A stretch of DNA of 64,000 nt from Nitrospira sp. (lineage in GTDB: Bacteria > Nitrospirota > Nitrospiria > Nitrospirales > Nitrospiraceae): the NCBI GenBank assembly GCA_018242765.1, contig JAFEBH010000009.1, positions 358,281-422,280 of the forward strand, read 5' to 3'. How positions within the stretch are numbered: position 1 is the stretch's first letter; each line of letters begins with the position of its first letter. A program made the position numbers and the translations under genes. The notes under the pieces were generated by a model, which was given only the letters and a program-made list of their open reading frames with translations, ran no database searches and was not told where the DNA came from. Shown here one piece after another: positions 19,398 through 27,891 of this stretch.

Positions 19398-20278
19398 AGT
19401 TCGGAACGGTTGCCATCATCGGACGGTCCAACGTGGGCAAGTCGACCCTATTGAATCGTCTGCTGGGCGAGAAAATCTCAATTGTCTCAAGTAAGCCCCA
19501 AACGACGAGGACTCGGGTGACGGGTATCGTGCATGCCGAAGGGGCGCAAATTGCCTTTCTCGACACACCGGGCCTACATAAGCCGGACCATTTGTTGAAT
19601 CGACGAATGGTTCGCACGGCGGTGGAAACGCTGGAAGACGCGGATGTGTTGTACATGCTCATGGAGGCGACAAGTCTCCCTGGTCCAGGCGACTTGTCTG
19701 CCATCAAATATATGAAAGAGGCCTTGGCAAAGCAGCCGAGGCCGGTGATCTTGGTCGTCACTAAAATTGATCTGGTGAACAAGCATAAGATGCTTCCCGT
19801 CCTTGACCAGTATGCCAAGCTGTTTGCATGGACGGAAGTGGTGCCGGTGTCTGCTCAAGCAGACGACAATGTGGCGAGATTGCTTGCCGTGACGGTCCCG
19901 TACCTGCCATCAGGCGAGGGATTGTATGGCGAGGATGTCGTGACAGACCAGACGATGAGGACATTGGCGGCCGAAATGATTCGTGAAAAAGTCATACAGG
20001 CGACAGAGGATGAAGTGCCGTATGCGACGGCGGTTGAGATCGATGACTTTGTTGAACAGGGGAAGTTGGCGAAAATCAGGGCATCGATTGTGGTTGAGCG
20101 AGAGACACAGAAGGGGATCCTGATCGGGAAACAAGGGGAGCGGCTGAAATCGATCGGGACCCAAGCCCGATTAGACATGGAAAAGGTGTTTGGGATGAAA
20201 GTGTTTCTTGAGCTGTGGGTGAAGGTCAGAAAGGCCTGGCGCGAGGATGAGCAGACTCTCGTGGAGTTGGGCTACTAG
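19394..20278 (+). CDS. era: GTPase Era
   Basis: Essential GTPase for 16S rRNA maturation and 30S assembly. G1 is GRSNVGKST at about residue 10, G3 is DTPG near 56, and G4 is TKID near 120. The C-terminal KH domain binds the 3' end of 16S rRNA (VVERETQKGILIGKQGERLKSIG). The 294-residue length is normal. Coupled to the FtsB-like gene by a four-base overlap. About 200 bases without a gene follow before mgtE. I looked there for an M-box riboswitch and did not find a convincing one. Confidence 0.97.
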   Translation: MKFGTVAIIGRSNVGKSTLLNRLLGEKISIVSSKPQTTRTRVTGIVHAEGAQIAFLDTPGLHKPDHLLNRRMVRTAVETLEDADVLYMLMEATSLPGPGDLSAIKYMKEALAKQPRPVILVVTKIDLVNKHKMLPVLDQYAKLFAWTEVVPVSAQADDNVARLLAVTVPYLPSGEGLYGEDVVTDQTMRTLAAEMIREKVIQATEDEVPYATAVEIDDFVEQGKLAKIRASIVVERETQKGILIGKQGERLKSIGTQARLDMEKVFGMKVFLELWVKVRKAWREDEQTLVELGY

Positions 20279-20485
20279 CCACGCACGGAAACCGATGTTG
20301 ATGTTTCTCCATACGCATTCGTAAGCGAGTACGGATGGCATTCCTATGCTGCAGCAGTTCGAATAGGCTTTCCAATAAGGCCGTGGGCAGTGAAGACGAG
20401 CCCTTGCTTTATGTCGGCCAGTGAGCTGTTGACCTAGTCTAGGCGCCGCCGCCGGAGCCAAATCTCAAGATCCCGCGCAACGATC

Positions 20486-21946
20486 ATGCAGCCAACCGAC
20501 CAACCAACGGAACCACGCATTCCGGAACCACGTTCTCGGCCCGCTGATCGCGATATCCTCCGAGAAGTCCTTCGCGATCAGACTGAACGAGGGCAGACCA
20601 AGTCGGACATTGTCATTCAATCCGTCCAGAAGTTGTTGCGTCGAGGAGCAATCACAAATCTGTCTAAAATGTTGGGGCGTATGCATCCCGCCGATGTGGC
20701 CAAGGCGGTGACGCATCTTTCCTCGCCAAAAGAAAAACGGGAAATTTTTGAGCTGGTTCGTGGTGAAAGGAAGCGTGGGCAGGCGCTCAGTGAGCTTGAT
20801 GGGGAGAGCATTCAACAGGTGCTTGCGGATCTGCTCCACTCCGATATCGCCTGGCTCTTAAAGGATCTCGGCCCTGATGACGTCGCCTATATTCTTGGGT
20901 TTCTCCCGGAAGAGCGAAGCAAAGAGGTGCTGGCTCTGATGAAGACGGAGGATTCGAACGAAGTGGCCGATATTCTCCGATACCCCAAAGATACGGCCGG
21001 CGCCATTATGACCACGGAATTCTTTTCTCTGCCTGAGGATTCCACGGCACAGGAGGCCATACGTCGTTTGCAACAGGCAACTGATGCGGAAATGGTGTTC
21101 TATATCTATGTAACAGATAAGGATGATCGCTTGGTTGGTGTTCTGTCGCTTCGGCAGCTGCTCACAGTGCCTCCCACGACACCGCTAAAAAACATCATGA
21201 CGCGGGAGGCCATGAGCGTCAGCATTGACATGGATCAGGAAGAGGTGGCGAGGCAGGTAGCCAACTATAACTTATTGGCGATTCCGGTCGTAGAGCGAGA
21301 TGGAAAGCTTGTGGGAATTATCACGGTTGATGATGTGGTTGATGTCATCCGTGAAGAAGCAACCGAGGACATGTTGAAGATGGCCGGAGCCATTGAAGAG
21401 GATACGGCTTCAAAGTCATCAAGCATTGCTGCCGCGAGACTGCGATTGCCGTGGCTGTTTACCAACCTAGTGGGGAGTCTGCTCTCCGGAGCGATCCTTT
21501 GGTATTTCCGCTATACGGTTCAAGAGGTTGTGGCCATTGTGAGTTTTATTCCTGTCATCGCGGCGATGGGTGGTAATGTCGGCTTGCAATCATCCACGCT
21601 GATCATTCGTGGGTTGGCTACCGGTTCTGTCGAGCTCACTCATGTATGGCCGGTATTTTTTCGTGAAGCAAAGATCGGGCTGGTGATGGGACTGGCGTGC
21701 GGGATGACCTTGACGTTGGTCGCGTGGGTGTTGCATCAAGGTTTTCTGGGAATGGTTGTTGGCACTTCGCTGATGATCGCCTTTTTTGTCTCGACCAGTA
21801 TGGCGACGATTATGCCGATCCTCCTGAAGCGTCTAGGGGTAGATCCTGCTGTCGCGGCTGGCCCTTTTGTGACGACGGCGAATGATATTACGGGTATTTC
21901 TATTTATTTGACGTTGGCCACACTGTTCTTAGAGCACCTCCGATGA
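20486..21946 (+). CDS. mgtE: Magnesium transporter MgtE
   Basis: Homodimeric Mg2+ channel gated by cytoplasmic Mg2+. An N-terminal superhelical domain (about 40-160, with DLLHSDIAWLLKDLGPDDVAYILG) is followed by two CBS domains (YRYPKDTAGAIMTTEFF near 165; MTREAMSVSID near 245), then five membrane helices (from about 330). The last has the pore signature PFVTTANDITGISIY. At 486 residues it is slightly longer than typical, with a charged N-terminal extension of about 40 residues. Confidence 0.95.
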   Translation: MQPTDQPTEPRIPEPRSRPADRDILREVLRDQTERGQTKSDIVIQSVQKLLRRGAITNLSKMLGRMHPADVAKAVTHLSSPKEKREIFELVRGERKRGQALSELDGESIQQVLADLLHSDIAWLLKDLGPDDVAYILGFLPEERSKEVLALMKTEDSNEVADILRYPKDTAGAIMTTEFFSLPEDSTAQEAIRRLQQATDAEMVFYIYVTDKDDRLVGVLSLRQLLTVPPTTPLKNIMTREAMSVSIDMDQEEVARQVANYNLLAIPVVERDGKLVGIITVDDVVDVIREEATEDMLKMAGAIEEDTASKSSSIAAARLRLPWLFTNLVGSLLSGAILWYFRYTVQEVVAIVSFIPVIAAMGGNVGLQSSTLIIRGLATGSVELTHVWPVFFREAKIGLVMGLACGMTLTLVAWVLHQGFLGMVVGTSLMIAFFVSTSMATIMPILLKRLGVDPAVAAGPFVTTANDITGISIYLTLATLFLEHLR

Positions 21947-21998
21947 CAGGGTTTCGCAGATCGCTGGGGAGCCGGTGTGTCCAGGATGAGAGGGGTCC

Positions 21999-22754
21999 GT
22001 GCCGCTTGTAAAGACGACTGCGATCGTTTTGCGGAGCCGAAAGTGGGGCGATGCCGATCGAATTGTCACCTTCTACACGAGAGAACGAGGGAAGATTCGA
22101 GGGGCGGCTCGTGGTGCGCGTCGACTTAAAAGCCGATTCGGAGCGGCACTTGAGCCGTTCAGCCTGTGCCGGTTGAATCTCTATGAAAGAACCGGTGATT
22201 CACTCTTTCGGATTTCACAGGTTGATCTTGTCCGGTCTTCCCAGAAGTTACTGGAATCTCTCAGTCTGATAGATTCAGCGGCACGGATGGTGAACGTGAT
22301 GGCCGCGATCACGCCGGATGGAGATCCGGACCCACTCTTGTTTGATACGCTCGAGCAAGGTCTTGCGTCGCTTCAAGAGAGTCAAGACCCGACTTTTATG
22401 GCGCTCCTATTTCAGATCAGATTGTTGGGTGTCACGGGATTTCGCCCCCAGACCGACCATTGTGCCGCATGTGGAAAGACGCATTTTGTAGGTGAACCTC
22501 AGTTTTCTCCGGTTGCAGGAGGGCTTGTGTGTTTGTCATGCGCAGCACACCAGCGCGTTCGTTGTGTGGCGTTCTCCCGCGGCAGCCTCTCATTTCTTCA
22601 ACAGGCTATTCGTCTGGATTCTGCTCTCGTGACACGGTTGCGAGCCAGTGGACAAGTGCGGGGAGAAGTGGAGGCGGCGATCGAAGGGTATGTGACGGTT
22701 GTGGCCGGTAAACGGCTTCCATCGGCGAACTTTTTGTCGGTTGCGGTGTCGTAG
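21999..22754 (+). CDS. recO: DNA repair protein RecO
   Basis: Recombination mediator that loads RecA onto SSB-coated gaps together with RecF/RecR. The N-terminal OB fold reads LVKTTAIVLRSRKWGDADRI and YTRERGKIRGAARGARR. The helical domain follows, and a four-Cys zinc site is present (CAACGKTHFVGE ... LVCLSC, about residues 154-178). The start is a GTG at 21999. At 251 residues it is a typical size. It lies 52 bases downstream of mgtE and 28 bases upstream of the DUF971 gene. Confidence 0.93.
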   Translation: MPLVKTTAIVLRSRKWGDADRIVTFYTRERGKIRGAARGARRLKSRFGAALEPFSLCRLNLYERTGDSLFRISQVDLVRSSQKLLESLSLIDSAARMVNVMAAITPDGDPDPLLFDTLEQGLASLQESQDPTFMALLFQIRLLGVTGFRPQTDHCAACGKTHFVGEPQFSPVAGGLVCLSCAAHQRVRCVAFSRGSLSFLQQAIRLDSALVTRLRASGQVRGEVEAAIEGYVTVVAGKRLPSANFLSVAVS

Positions 22755-22782
22755 AAAACTCAATCAGAGGAGAGGGGTGGGT

Positions 22783-23139
22783 ATGACAGCCGCTGCATTA
22801 GAGCCTCGGGACATGGAGTGGATCGAGAAGGGTGTATTGGGAATTCAATGGAGTGACGGTCATCAGGCGGTCTATCCGGTCCGCGCCCTGCGGCAACATT
22901 GCCCCTGTGCGGCTTGTGTTGACGAATGGACGGGAGAGCGTCGCCTTCAAGCCGACGATGTCCCGCTCTTGATCATGCTGCAGGACATTCAACCGGTTGG
23001 GCGCTATGCGTTTCAATTTAAATGGAGCGATGGCCATGACACGGGGATTTATTCTTACACGTTGCTGAGGACCTTGTGTCAGTGTGATGTCTGTCAACCA
23101 GTGAAACCAATCGAAGCAAAGTCCAGACGGCTTCTGTGA
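22783..23139 (+). CDS. DUF971 (gamma-butyrobetaine-hydroxylase-like N-terminal) protein
   Basis: 118 residues. The family pattern is plain: GIQWSDGHQAVYPVRALRQ, then the CPCAAC metal-binding cluster and the C-terminal IQPVGRYAFQFKWSDGHDTG, ending in a second CQCDVC cluster. DUF971 domains occur alone or at the N-terminus of gamma-butyrobetaine hydroxylases and near iron-sulfur scaffold genes; a role in Fe-S handling is proposed, not proven. The ATG at 22783 has a strong GAGGAGAGGGG ribosome site. Confidence 0.88.
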   Translation: MTAAALEPRDMEWIEKGVLGIQWSDGHQAVYPVRALRQHCPCAACVDEWTGERRLQADDVPLLIMLQDIQPVGRYAFQFKWSDGHDTGIYSYTLLRTLCQCDVCQPVKPIEAKSRRLL

Positions 23140-23153
23140 GGGGAGAATCCGAT

Positions 23154-23627
23154 ATGGTCAACATTGCTCGCGCTTCGATAAGCACCATGCTGAGCATGCT
23201 CGGAGGTGCAGGGGTGTTCTTGTTGGTCGGATGCAAAAGTATGCCGACCTTGGAACAGCAGGAACGACTGGTGCAGGCAGAGAATCTCGTGCTGGACCAA
23301 ATCACCAGCCGGGCGGTGGTCAATGCTTGGGGGAGGCCTTCTTTTTATCATAGTGAGTTCGCCTATTTTTTTGTGATGCCTGATTTGAGTATCGTCCCTC
23401 GATCACGAGTGGCTACGGGCGAGGTCCCGAAGGGGTGGAGGGGCGGGGTTCATGCGGGCGAAGGAGTGTACTTTGCCTACCCGGACCGAGGCTGGTTGCT
23501 GGTCTTTCTTGATGAGCGCCTTGTCTACCGGGAGAAGCTCGGGGCTGATGAGTTACGGACATTGGCTAATGCCTGGGCGTATGAGGCCCGATTCAAGACT
23601 GGGATTGAAGAAGGTTCACGTCCATAA
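23154..23627 (+). CDS. Lipoprotein of unknown function
   Basis: From ATG 23154 there are 157 residues. The N-terminal signal ends in a lipobox (FLLVGC, Cys about residue 25), so it is likely lipid-anchored. The mature part contains WGRPSFYHSEFAYFFVMP and GVYFAYPDRGWLLVFLDERL, a beta-rich pattern reminiscent of SmpA/OmlA-type outer-membrane lipoproteins, but the similarity is too weak to name it. It lies 14 bases after the DUF971 gene and 32 before glgA. No regulatory site seen. Confidence 0.78.
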   Translation: MVNIARASISTMLSMLGGAGVFLLVGCKSMPTLEQQERLVQAENLVLDQITSRAVVNAWGRPSFYHSEFAYFFVMPDLSIVPRSRVATGEVPKGWRGGVHAGEGVYFAYPDRGWLLVFLDERLVYREKLGADELRTLANAWAYEARFKTGIEEGSRP

Positions 23628-23659
23628 GCTACTCTTTATTGCCCTGTATGGGATCACAC

Positions 23660-25144
23660 ATGTCAAATAGTTTGCATATCGTGATGGCGGCCTCTGAGGC
23701 GGTTCCGTACGCGAAAACGGGTGGACTTGCCGATGTTGTGGGGGCTTTGTCCATGGCACTCACGAAATTGGGGCATCAGGTCACCTTGCTGTTGCCAGGT
23801 TATCGGACTCCGTTGGCCCGTAAGGACCGACGAGTCGCAATGCAGTTCTCGGTCCCTGTCGGGGGGAAGCCAGTGGATGTGTCGGTTGAAGAGGAATATG
23901 TAACGGTGTTTGGTGCCGCACAGAAGGTGAGAGTGCTGTTCGTGTGCCATGACCCATACTACGATCGCCAGGGACTCTATCAACAGGATCATCGCGACTA
24001 TCCAGATAACCTTGACCGGTTTACTCTTTTCTGTCGTGCTGTCATTCAAGTGGTGCATGTCCTTGTGGACGTGCAGCGGGAGAAGATCAATATCCTGCAT
24101 CTTCACGATTGGCAGACGGCATTGTGCGCTGTCTATCTAAAGGTGCTGTCGGATGAGCACAGCAGTCTGCAGTCGATCAAGACGCTGCTGACGGTGCACA
24201 ATCTTGGTTATCAGGGGATATTCCCTGGTCAGGAATTCATGAAAACCGGCCTTCCTTCATCGCTGTTCTCGCTAGGAGGCCTTGAGTTTTACGGAGCTGT
24301 TAATTGTTTGAAGGGGGGCATTATCTTTTCTGACGCTGTCTCCACGGTAAGCCCTACCTATGCGAGGGAGATTCTAACCGTGGAATATGGGTGTGGCCTT
24401 GAGGGTGTATTGGCAAACCGTACTAGTGGCATCAGCGGCGTTACTAACGGAATTGATGAAGTTGCTTGGGATCCTGCGCACGACACATATCTCCCAGCGC
24501 AGTACCATGCCAAGGACTTATCGGGAAAATCTGTGTGCAAGCAAGCGCTACAACAAGAGTTTGGATTGCCGATTCTGGATGTGCCACTGGTAGCTGTCCT
24601 TGGCCGGTTGACGTTCCAAAAAGGATTTGATCTCCTGGTTGAGATTCTTCCAGAGCTCATGGCTCTAGATCTCCAACTGGTGGTATTGGGTACTGGAGAC
24701 TCTCATTTGGAACAGCAATTCATTGCAGCTAAAGAGAAGTATCCTCAGAGAATCGGCCTTTCTCTTGGCTTCAATGAAGGGTTAGCCCATCGCATTGAGG
24801 CGGGTTCGGATATGCTGGTCATGCCGTCTCGGTATGAGCCCTGCGGATTAAGCCAGCTGTATAGCCTGAGGTATGGGACGGTTCCTATCGTGCGACGTAC
24901 AGGGGGACTCGCCGATACCGTTGTTCCCTTTCGTCCGTCAACGGTCAAATCCGGGAGTGCAACAGGATTTCATTTTATTGATCCCTCTCCTGAGGCCTTA
25001 CTTTCCACGGTTCTGCTTGCGCTCCATGTGTATGAAGAGCAGGAGGTTTGGCGCGCATTGGTTACTTCAGGAATGAGTGCCGACCTATCGTGGGATCAGT
25101 CGGCAATGGCCTATATAGATTTATATCGCCGGTTACAGGATTGA
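23660..25144 (+). CDS. glgA: Glycogen synthase (ADP-glucose type)
   Basis: Transfers glucose from ADP-glucose to the growing glycogen chain. A GT5 enzyme with the N-terminal KTGGLADV loop (about residues 17-24), HDWQTAL, and the C-terminal nucleotide-binding half with LGRLTFQKGFDLL and the ExxE region SRYEPCGLSQLYSLRYGTVPIVRRTGG. At 494 residues from ATG 23660 it is full length; TTG 23639 would add seven residues. No other glycogen genes lie nearby. It ends the plus-strand run, with a minus-strand lipoprotein gene converging 17 bases later. Confidence 0.95.
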   Translation: MSNSLHIVMAASEAVPYAKTGGLADVVGALSMALTKLGHQVTLLLPGYRTPLARKDRRVAMQFSVPVGGKPVDVSVEEEYVTVFGAAQKVRVLFVCHDPYYDRQGLYQQDHRDYPDNLDRFTLFCRAVIQVVHVLVDVQREKINILHLHDWQTALCAVYLKVLSDEHSSLQSIKTLLTVHNLGYQGIFPGQEFMKTGLPSSLFSLGGLEFYGAVNCLKGGIIFSDAVSTVSPTYAREILTVEYGCGLEGVLANRTSGISGVTNGIDEVAWDPAHDTYLPAQYHAKDLSGKSVCKQALQQEFGLPILDVPLVAVLGRLTFQKGFDLLVEILPELMALDLQLVVLGTGDSHLEQQFIAAKEKYPQRIGLSLGFNEGLAHRIEAGSDMLVMPSRYEPCGLSQLYSLRYGTVPIVRRTGGLADTVVPFRPSTVKSGSATGFHFIDPSPEALLSTVLLALHVYEEQEVWRALVTSGMSADLSWDQSAMAYIDLYRRLQD

Positions 25145-25161
25145 GGAGGTGAAGCTGGGGG

Positions 25162-25662
25162 CTACCGTACATTAAACGAAATCGCGAGCCCTCGTTCAAG
25201 TTTTGCCAACAAGGTTTTGGCTCGCACCGCATAGTAGGAGTGTTGCCCTTCATGAAGTCGAATAATTGAAACAAAAAGATCCCGTGCTACGTCCAGGTAG
25301 CCCTGGGTGAAGGCAAGTTCCCCAGTGTGGAGAGCACAGGCTGAAGTCATAGCCTCAACATCCACCGCCACTCGGCTGGTCGGAGTTGAAACCAGATGAG
25401 CAATTCGATTTGGCAGTGGCAATATGAACCCGTCTTTTTCCTGACCAAGGCGGCCAGCTGATCTGAGTTGGTCCAAGCTTGTCGTAGCTTTGGCTAAATC
25501 TGACGTCGATTTACAGTCACCATAGGCATTCCACAAAGAGGTGAAACCACTATCTCTTGTTTCACCTGTCTGAGCAGGAGGGGCAGTGGTACAAGCCGAG
25601 AAGAGGAAAGTTGAACCGAGTAATCCAACTAGGACACCAGCTCTAGTCAATTTAGATCGCAT
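25162..25662 (-). CDS. Lipoprotein with a hairpin-masked ribosome site
   Basis: 166 residues with a lipoprotein signal (GVLVGLLGSTFLFSAC, Cys about residue 24). The mature part is mostly helical, with residues 45-75 (GDCKSTSDLAKATTSLDQL) and 110-160 (LHTGELAFTQGYLDVARD, then YYAVRAKTLLAKLERGL) hinting at a TPR-like repeat. I do not recognise a named family. Its GGAGG ribosome site is the 3' arm of a perfect 9-base-pair hairpin. That suggests translation is controlled by melting or by a binding factor. Confidence 0.78.
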   Translation of the reverse strand: MRSKLTRAGVLVGLLGSTFLFSACTTAPPAQTGETRDSGFTSLWNAYGDCKSTSDLAKATTSLDQLRSAGRLGQEKDGFILPLPNRIAHLVSTPTSRVAVDVEAMTSACALHTGELAFTQGYLDVARDLFVSIIRLHEGQHSYYAVRAKTLLAKLERGLAISFNVR

Positions 25663-25672
25663 TGAACGGCCA

Positions 25673-25696
25673 CCTCCATTATTTCTGTAATGGAGG
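25673..25696 (-). promoter_or_regulatory. Hairpin sequestering the Shine-Dalgarno sequence
   Basis: On the mRNA strand CCTCCATTA and TAATGGAGG form a perfect 9-base-pair stem closed by a six-base loop (CAGAAA). The GGAGG at the 3' side is the only ribosome site for the ATG at 25662, 10 bases further on. Such an arrangement resembles a short RNA thermometer or a protein-controlled translational switch. A rho-independent terminator is unlikely because no U-run follows. Confidence 0.6.
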
Positions 25697-25856
25697 CGTA
25701 TGCAAATAAAGGACCACTTGGAAACAATTTGAAAGATGTTGTAAAATAAAGAAAGTTAATTTTTAATGACTGACTCTGGCGTGTTAAATTCAACTCACTG
25801 TGTTGTTTGTGAAACACTTGGAGGGAGCTGGGCGTCAGAACCTTGCGAGGAAGTCG

Positions 25857-26465
25857 TTAAGCATTAAATATTTGGACGAGGATACCAGTCCGCGTAGTGG
25901 AGTTTGTTTTGCGCATGATGTGCTTAATGTGTTCCTTGACGGTTTGTTCCGTAATCTGCAGTGCATTCGCAATCTCTTTATTTGTCCAGCCTTTTGCCAG
26001 GTGCTCCACCACAGACTGCTCTCGGTTTGTGAGCTGGAAACGTTCTCGAGCGTGCTCCGCATTCAAGTTCTGTTTTCGTCCGAGTTCTTCCATGGTTACG
26101 ACAAGTCGGGCATGCTGAATCCCGCCTCGATCGGGTAATCCAAAACCTCTGAGTAGGATTGGCTGATTCGGATCACCTGTGACACGCTTGAGCTCAAACT
26201 GTTCCCAATCTTTGGCTTCTGTCCGTATATGGAGGGCTTTAATGATCTCTGCGCAAAGCTCAGTCAGAGCTGTCGGGAGTATTCCACGTGCCGAAACAGA
26301 CGTGGTGCCTCCATGTTCAACCGCAGTGATTTTTTTAGCAAGCTCCGTAGCCTGCCGATTCATGTGGAGTAGTTGCATTGATGTCGATAGGACGACAATG
26401 CCAGAGCCTGCCCTCTGGTCGGCAAGAACATCTGTTTGGTCGGTTCCTTTTGGTAATTCTGTCAT
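25857..26465 (-). CDS. LuxR-type transcriptional regulator
   Basis: 202 residues. The C-terminal HTH (about 143-195) has the LuxR signature LTNREQSVVEHLAKGWTNKE then IANALQITEQTVKEHIKHIM, so it binds DNA as a dimer. The N-terminal about 130 residues (GIVVLSTSMQLLHMNRQATELA, QPILLRGFGLPDRG) look like a PAS-type sensor fold. No phospho-receiver Asp region or membrane segment is seen. Ligand unknown. It is transcribed away from the PilZ gene, sharing a 350-base upstream region with it. It may regulate the nearby exopolysaccharide locus (inference). Confidence 0.85.
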   Translation of the reverse strand: MTELPKGTDQTDVLADQRAGSGIVVLSTSMQLLHMNRQATELAKKITAVEHGGTTSVSARGILPTALTELCAEIIKALHIRTEAKDWEQFELKRVTGDPNQPILLRGFGLPDRGGIQHARLVVTMEELGRKQNLNAEHARERFQLTNREQSVVEHLAKGWTNKEIANALQITEQTVKEHIKHIMRKTNSTTRTGILVQIFNA

Positions 26466-26811
26466 AAAGTATAGTGTATTGCTCTTAAGTTGAGATGAAA
26501 TGAGATGTCTGTGCGCCTGGAGCCTACTCGAATAATACCGGAATAGTACCTAACACTTTCGAGGGAGTCAACATATACCTTCGAGAAAGCAGCCTACAGG
26601 ATTGGTATTGTTGGCTGGGAGGCCAATGTATAGGATCCCCAGGTCAATTTTGAATGAATGGCAGAATCATTAGGGCAGCCGAGCATGTGCGGGACCTACG
26701 ATTGAGGACCCTTGTTTAGGTATCGAGTAAAAACTCATGCCAAGGAAGCGTAGCGAAAGCTAGGTTTGGGGTTCGGTTGTTAGAAGCATGGGAGGATATG
26801 AGGTGAGAGCA
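26466..26811. other. Shared upstream region of the LuxR-type and PilZ genes
   Basis: About 345 bases with no coding signal. It should hold the divergent promoters. I see a small hairpin TAGC-GAAA-GCTA near 26753-26764 (a GNRA tetraloop) but no recognisable riboswitch: a c-di-GMP-I consensus was looked for and not matched. AT-rich stretches near 26465-26500 could be a promoter for the regulator, but no confident boxes were assigned. Confidence 0.4.
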
Positions 26812-27150
26812 ATGGAATGGGAATGGCCAATTCAGGATAGTCATGAAAGCCATCGGGAGAGAGCTGCCTTATTGAGGCCAATACCGTATGAAATTATGGC
26901 TCAAGAGGGTGGAGGTAGCAGCCTTGTCAATAGGGGAAAGGCGCTGTCCCTGAATATCAGCAGTGGGGGCATGCTGATCCTTATGGATCAAGCTCCGAAG
27001 GTTGAGCAAGTTCTCAAGATCTATGTACCAACACCTGTCGCTCTTGCTGAGACCCCAACCCTTGCCGAAGTTCGTTGGACCAGAATGGTTCCGTTTGGAA
27101 GGTCGAATAGCTATGCAGCTCATTTTGTGGGGATTAAGTTCATGTTCTAA
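26812..27150 (+). CDS. PilZ-domain protein
   Basis: 113 residues from ATG 26812 (a GAGGTGAG lies just upstream; ATG 26788 is possible). The domain shows the PilZ plan: an N-terminal R-rich segment (ESHRERAALLRPIPYEI), then a KALSLNISSGGMLILMDQ core (the D/N-x-S-x-x-G motif appears as NISSGG) and beta strands ending YAAHFVGIKF. PilZ domains bind cyclic-di-GMP. The N-terminal RxxxR is imperfect, so binding is not certain. It lies immediately before the exopolysaccharide locus, a process often under c-di-GMP control. Confidence 0.83.
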   Translation: MEWEWPIQDSHESHRERAALLRPIPYEIMAQEGGGSSLVNRGKALSLNISSGGMLILMDQAPKVEQVLKIYVPTPVALAETPTLAEVRWTRMVPFGRSNSYAAHFVGIKFMF

Positions 27151-27891
27151 CTAGTGCCATCATGAGAATGGATCTTTCTTTCCGGCCCATGCCCCCCCCT
27201 CAATGCCCCAATCTTGTGGCTACACGATTGCGGTGTAGTGCGGGAAATCCAATGAGTTGGTCAGGGTTTTGCCAGTATCCTGGATACCTATGGCGAATTC
27301 TGGACAGGTGTGGAGGGAATGGTGGCTTTCAATCAGTTGGGAGGCCACCATTCCTTTTGGCCCTATGGTTCCTTCCACGAGTTGGTGATCCTGTTACTGT
27401 GGTGCCGAGATCATTATGAGGTGTTTGGATCCGGTGGGTCCCAGAGAGAGACGGGAGCCTATGTTTTGAACTCGACTATTAGGAGATGTGAAGCTATATA
27501 TGAATGACGGAGGGATAACCGGACCGGAACTACTGGGGGCACTCCTTATATACTGAGCACAAATGCGAATCATTGAGGAGCTGGTCGGGTAGCAGACTGA
27601 GTGTAGAGAACTATTCACTTCCGCTGTTTGAAGATCAGCCAGGTAGTCGTTCTCATTCAAGGATCGTCAGCGCTCTTCTCTATTACATAGGGGACATGTC
27701 CGTTTGAACTAGTTTGATGAAAGCACTATATCGAGTGCTGGTTTATGCCACAGGGGCGAAAATTGTTGAGCCGCTCCCTATGTCGCAGCATGGATCTAGC
27801 CGCCTTTTATTTACTGGTTGGGCTGAATAGAATGGAAATGAGGTAAGGAGCTCGCTATAAGTGTTGTATTGGGAACAAGGAGGAAATAAGC
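27151..27891. other. Long noncoding region ahead of the exopolysaccharide locus
   Basis: About 740 bases without a supportable gene. Short open frames here have no family signature or ribosome site. It contains a run of eight C near 27190, a strong terminator-like hairpin at 27316-27358, and a purine-rich AACAAGGAGGAAATAAGC just before the rfbF GTG/ATG area. Promoters for the long downstream operon are expected here. I could not assign their boxes. Confidence 0.5.
27316..27358 (+). terminator. Terminator-like hairpin after the PilZ gene
   Basis: GGAATGGTGGC (27316-27326) and GCCACCATTCC (27344-27354) form a perfect 11-base-pair stem with a 17-base loop, followed at once by TTTT. This fits a rho-independent terminator read on the plus strand. 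The loop is long and the T-run short, so it may be weak. It would insulate the exopolysaccharide locus from upstream reading. Confidence 0.6.

Noticed and set aside
20279..20485. M-box (Mg2+) riboswitch upstream of mgtE
   Set aside because: The 200-base gap has GC-rich pieces near 20440-20460 but none of the conserved M-box core blocks could be aligned by eye.
26740..26800. Cyclic-di-GMP riboswitch before the PilZ gene
   Set aside because: A GNRA hairpin is present but the consensus blocks of the c-di-GMP-I aptamer are missing.
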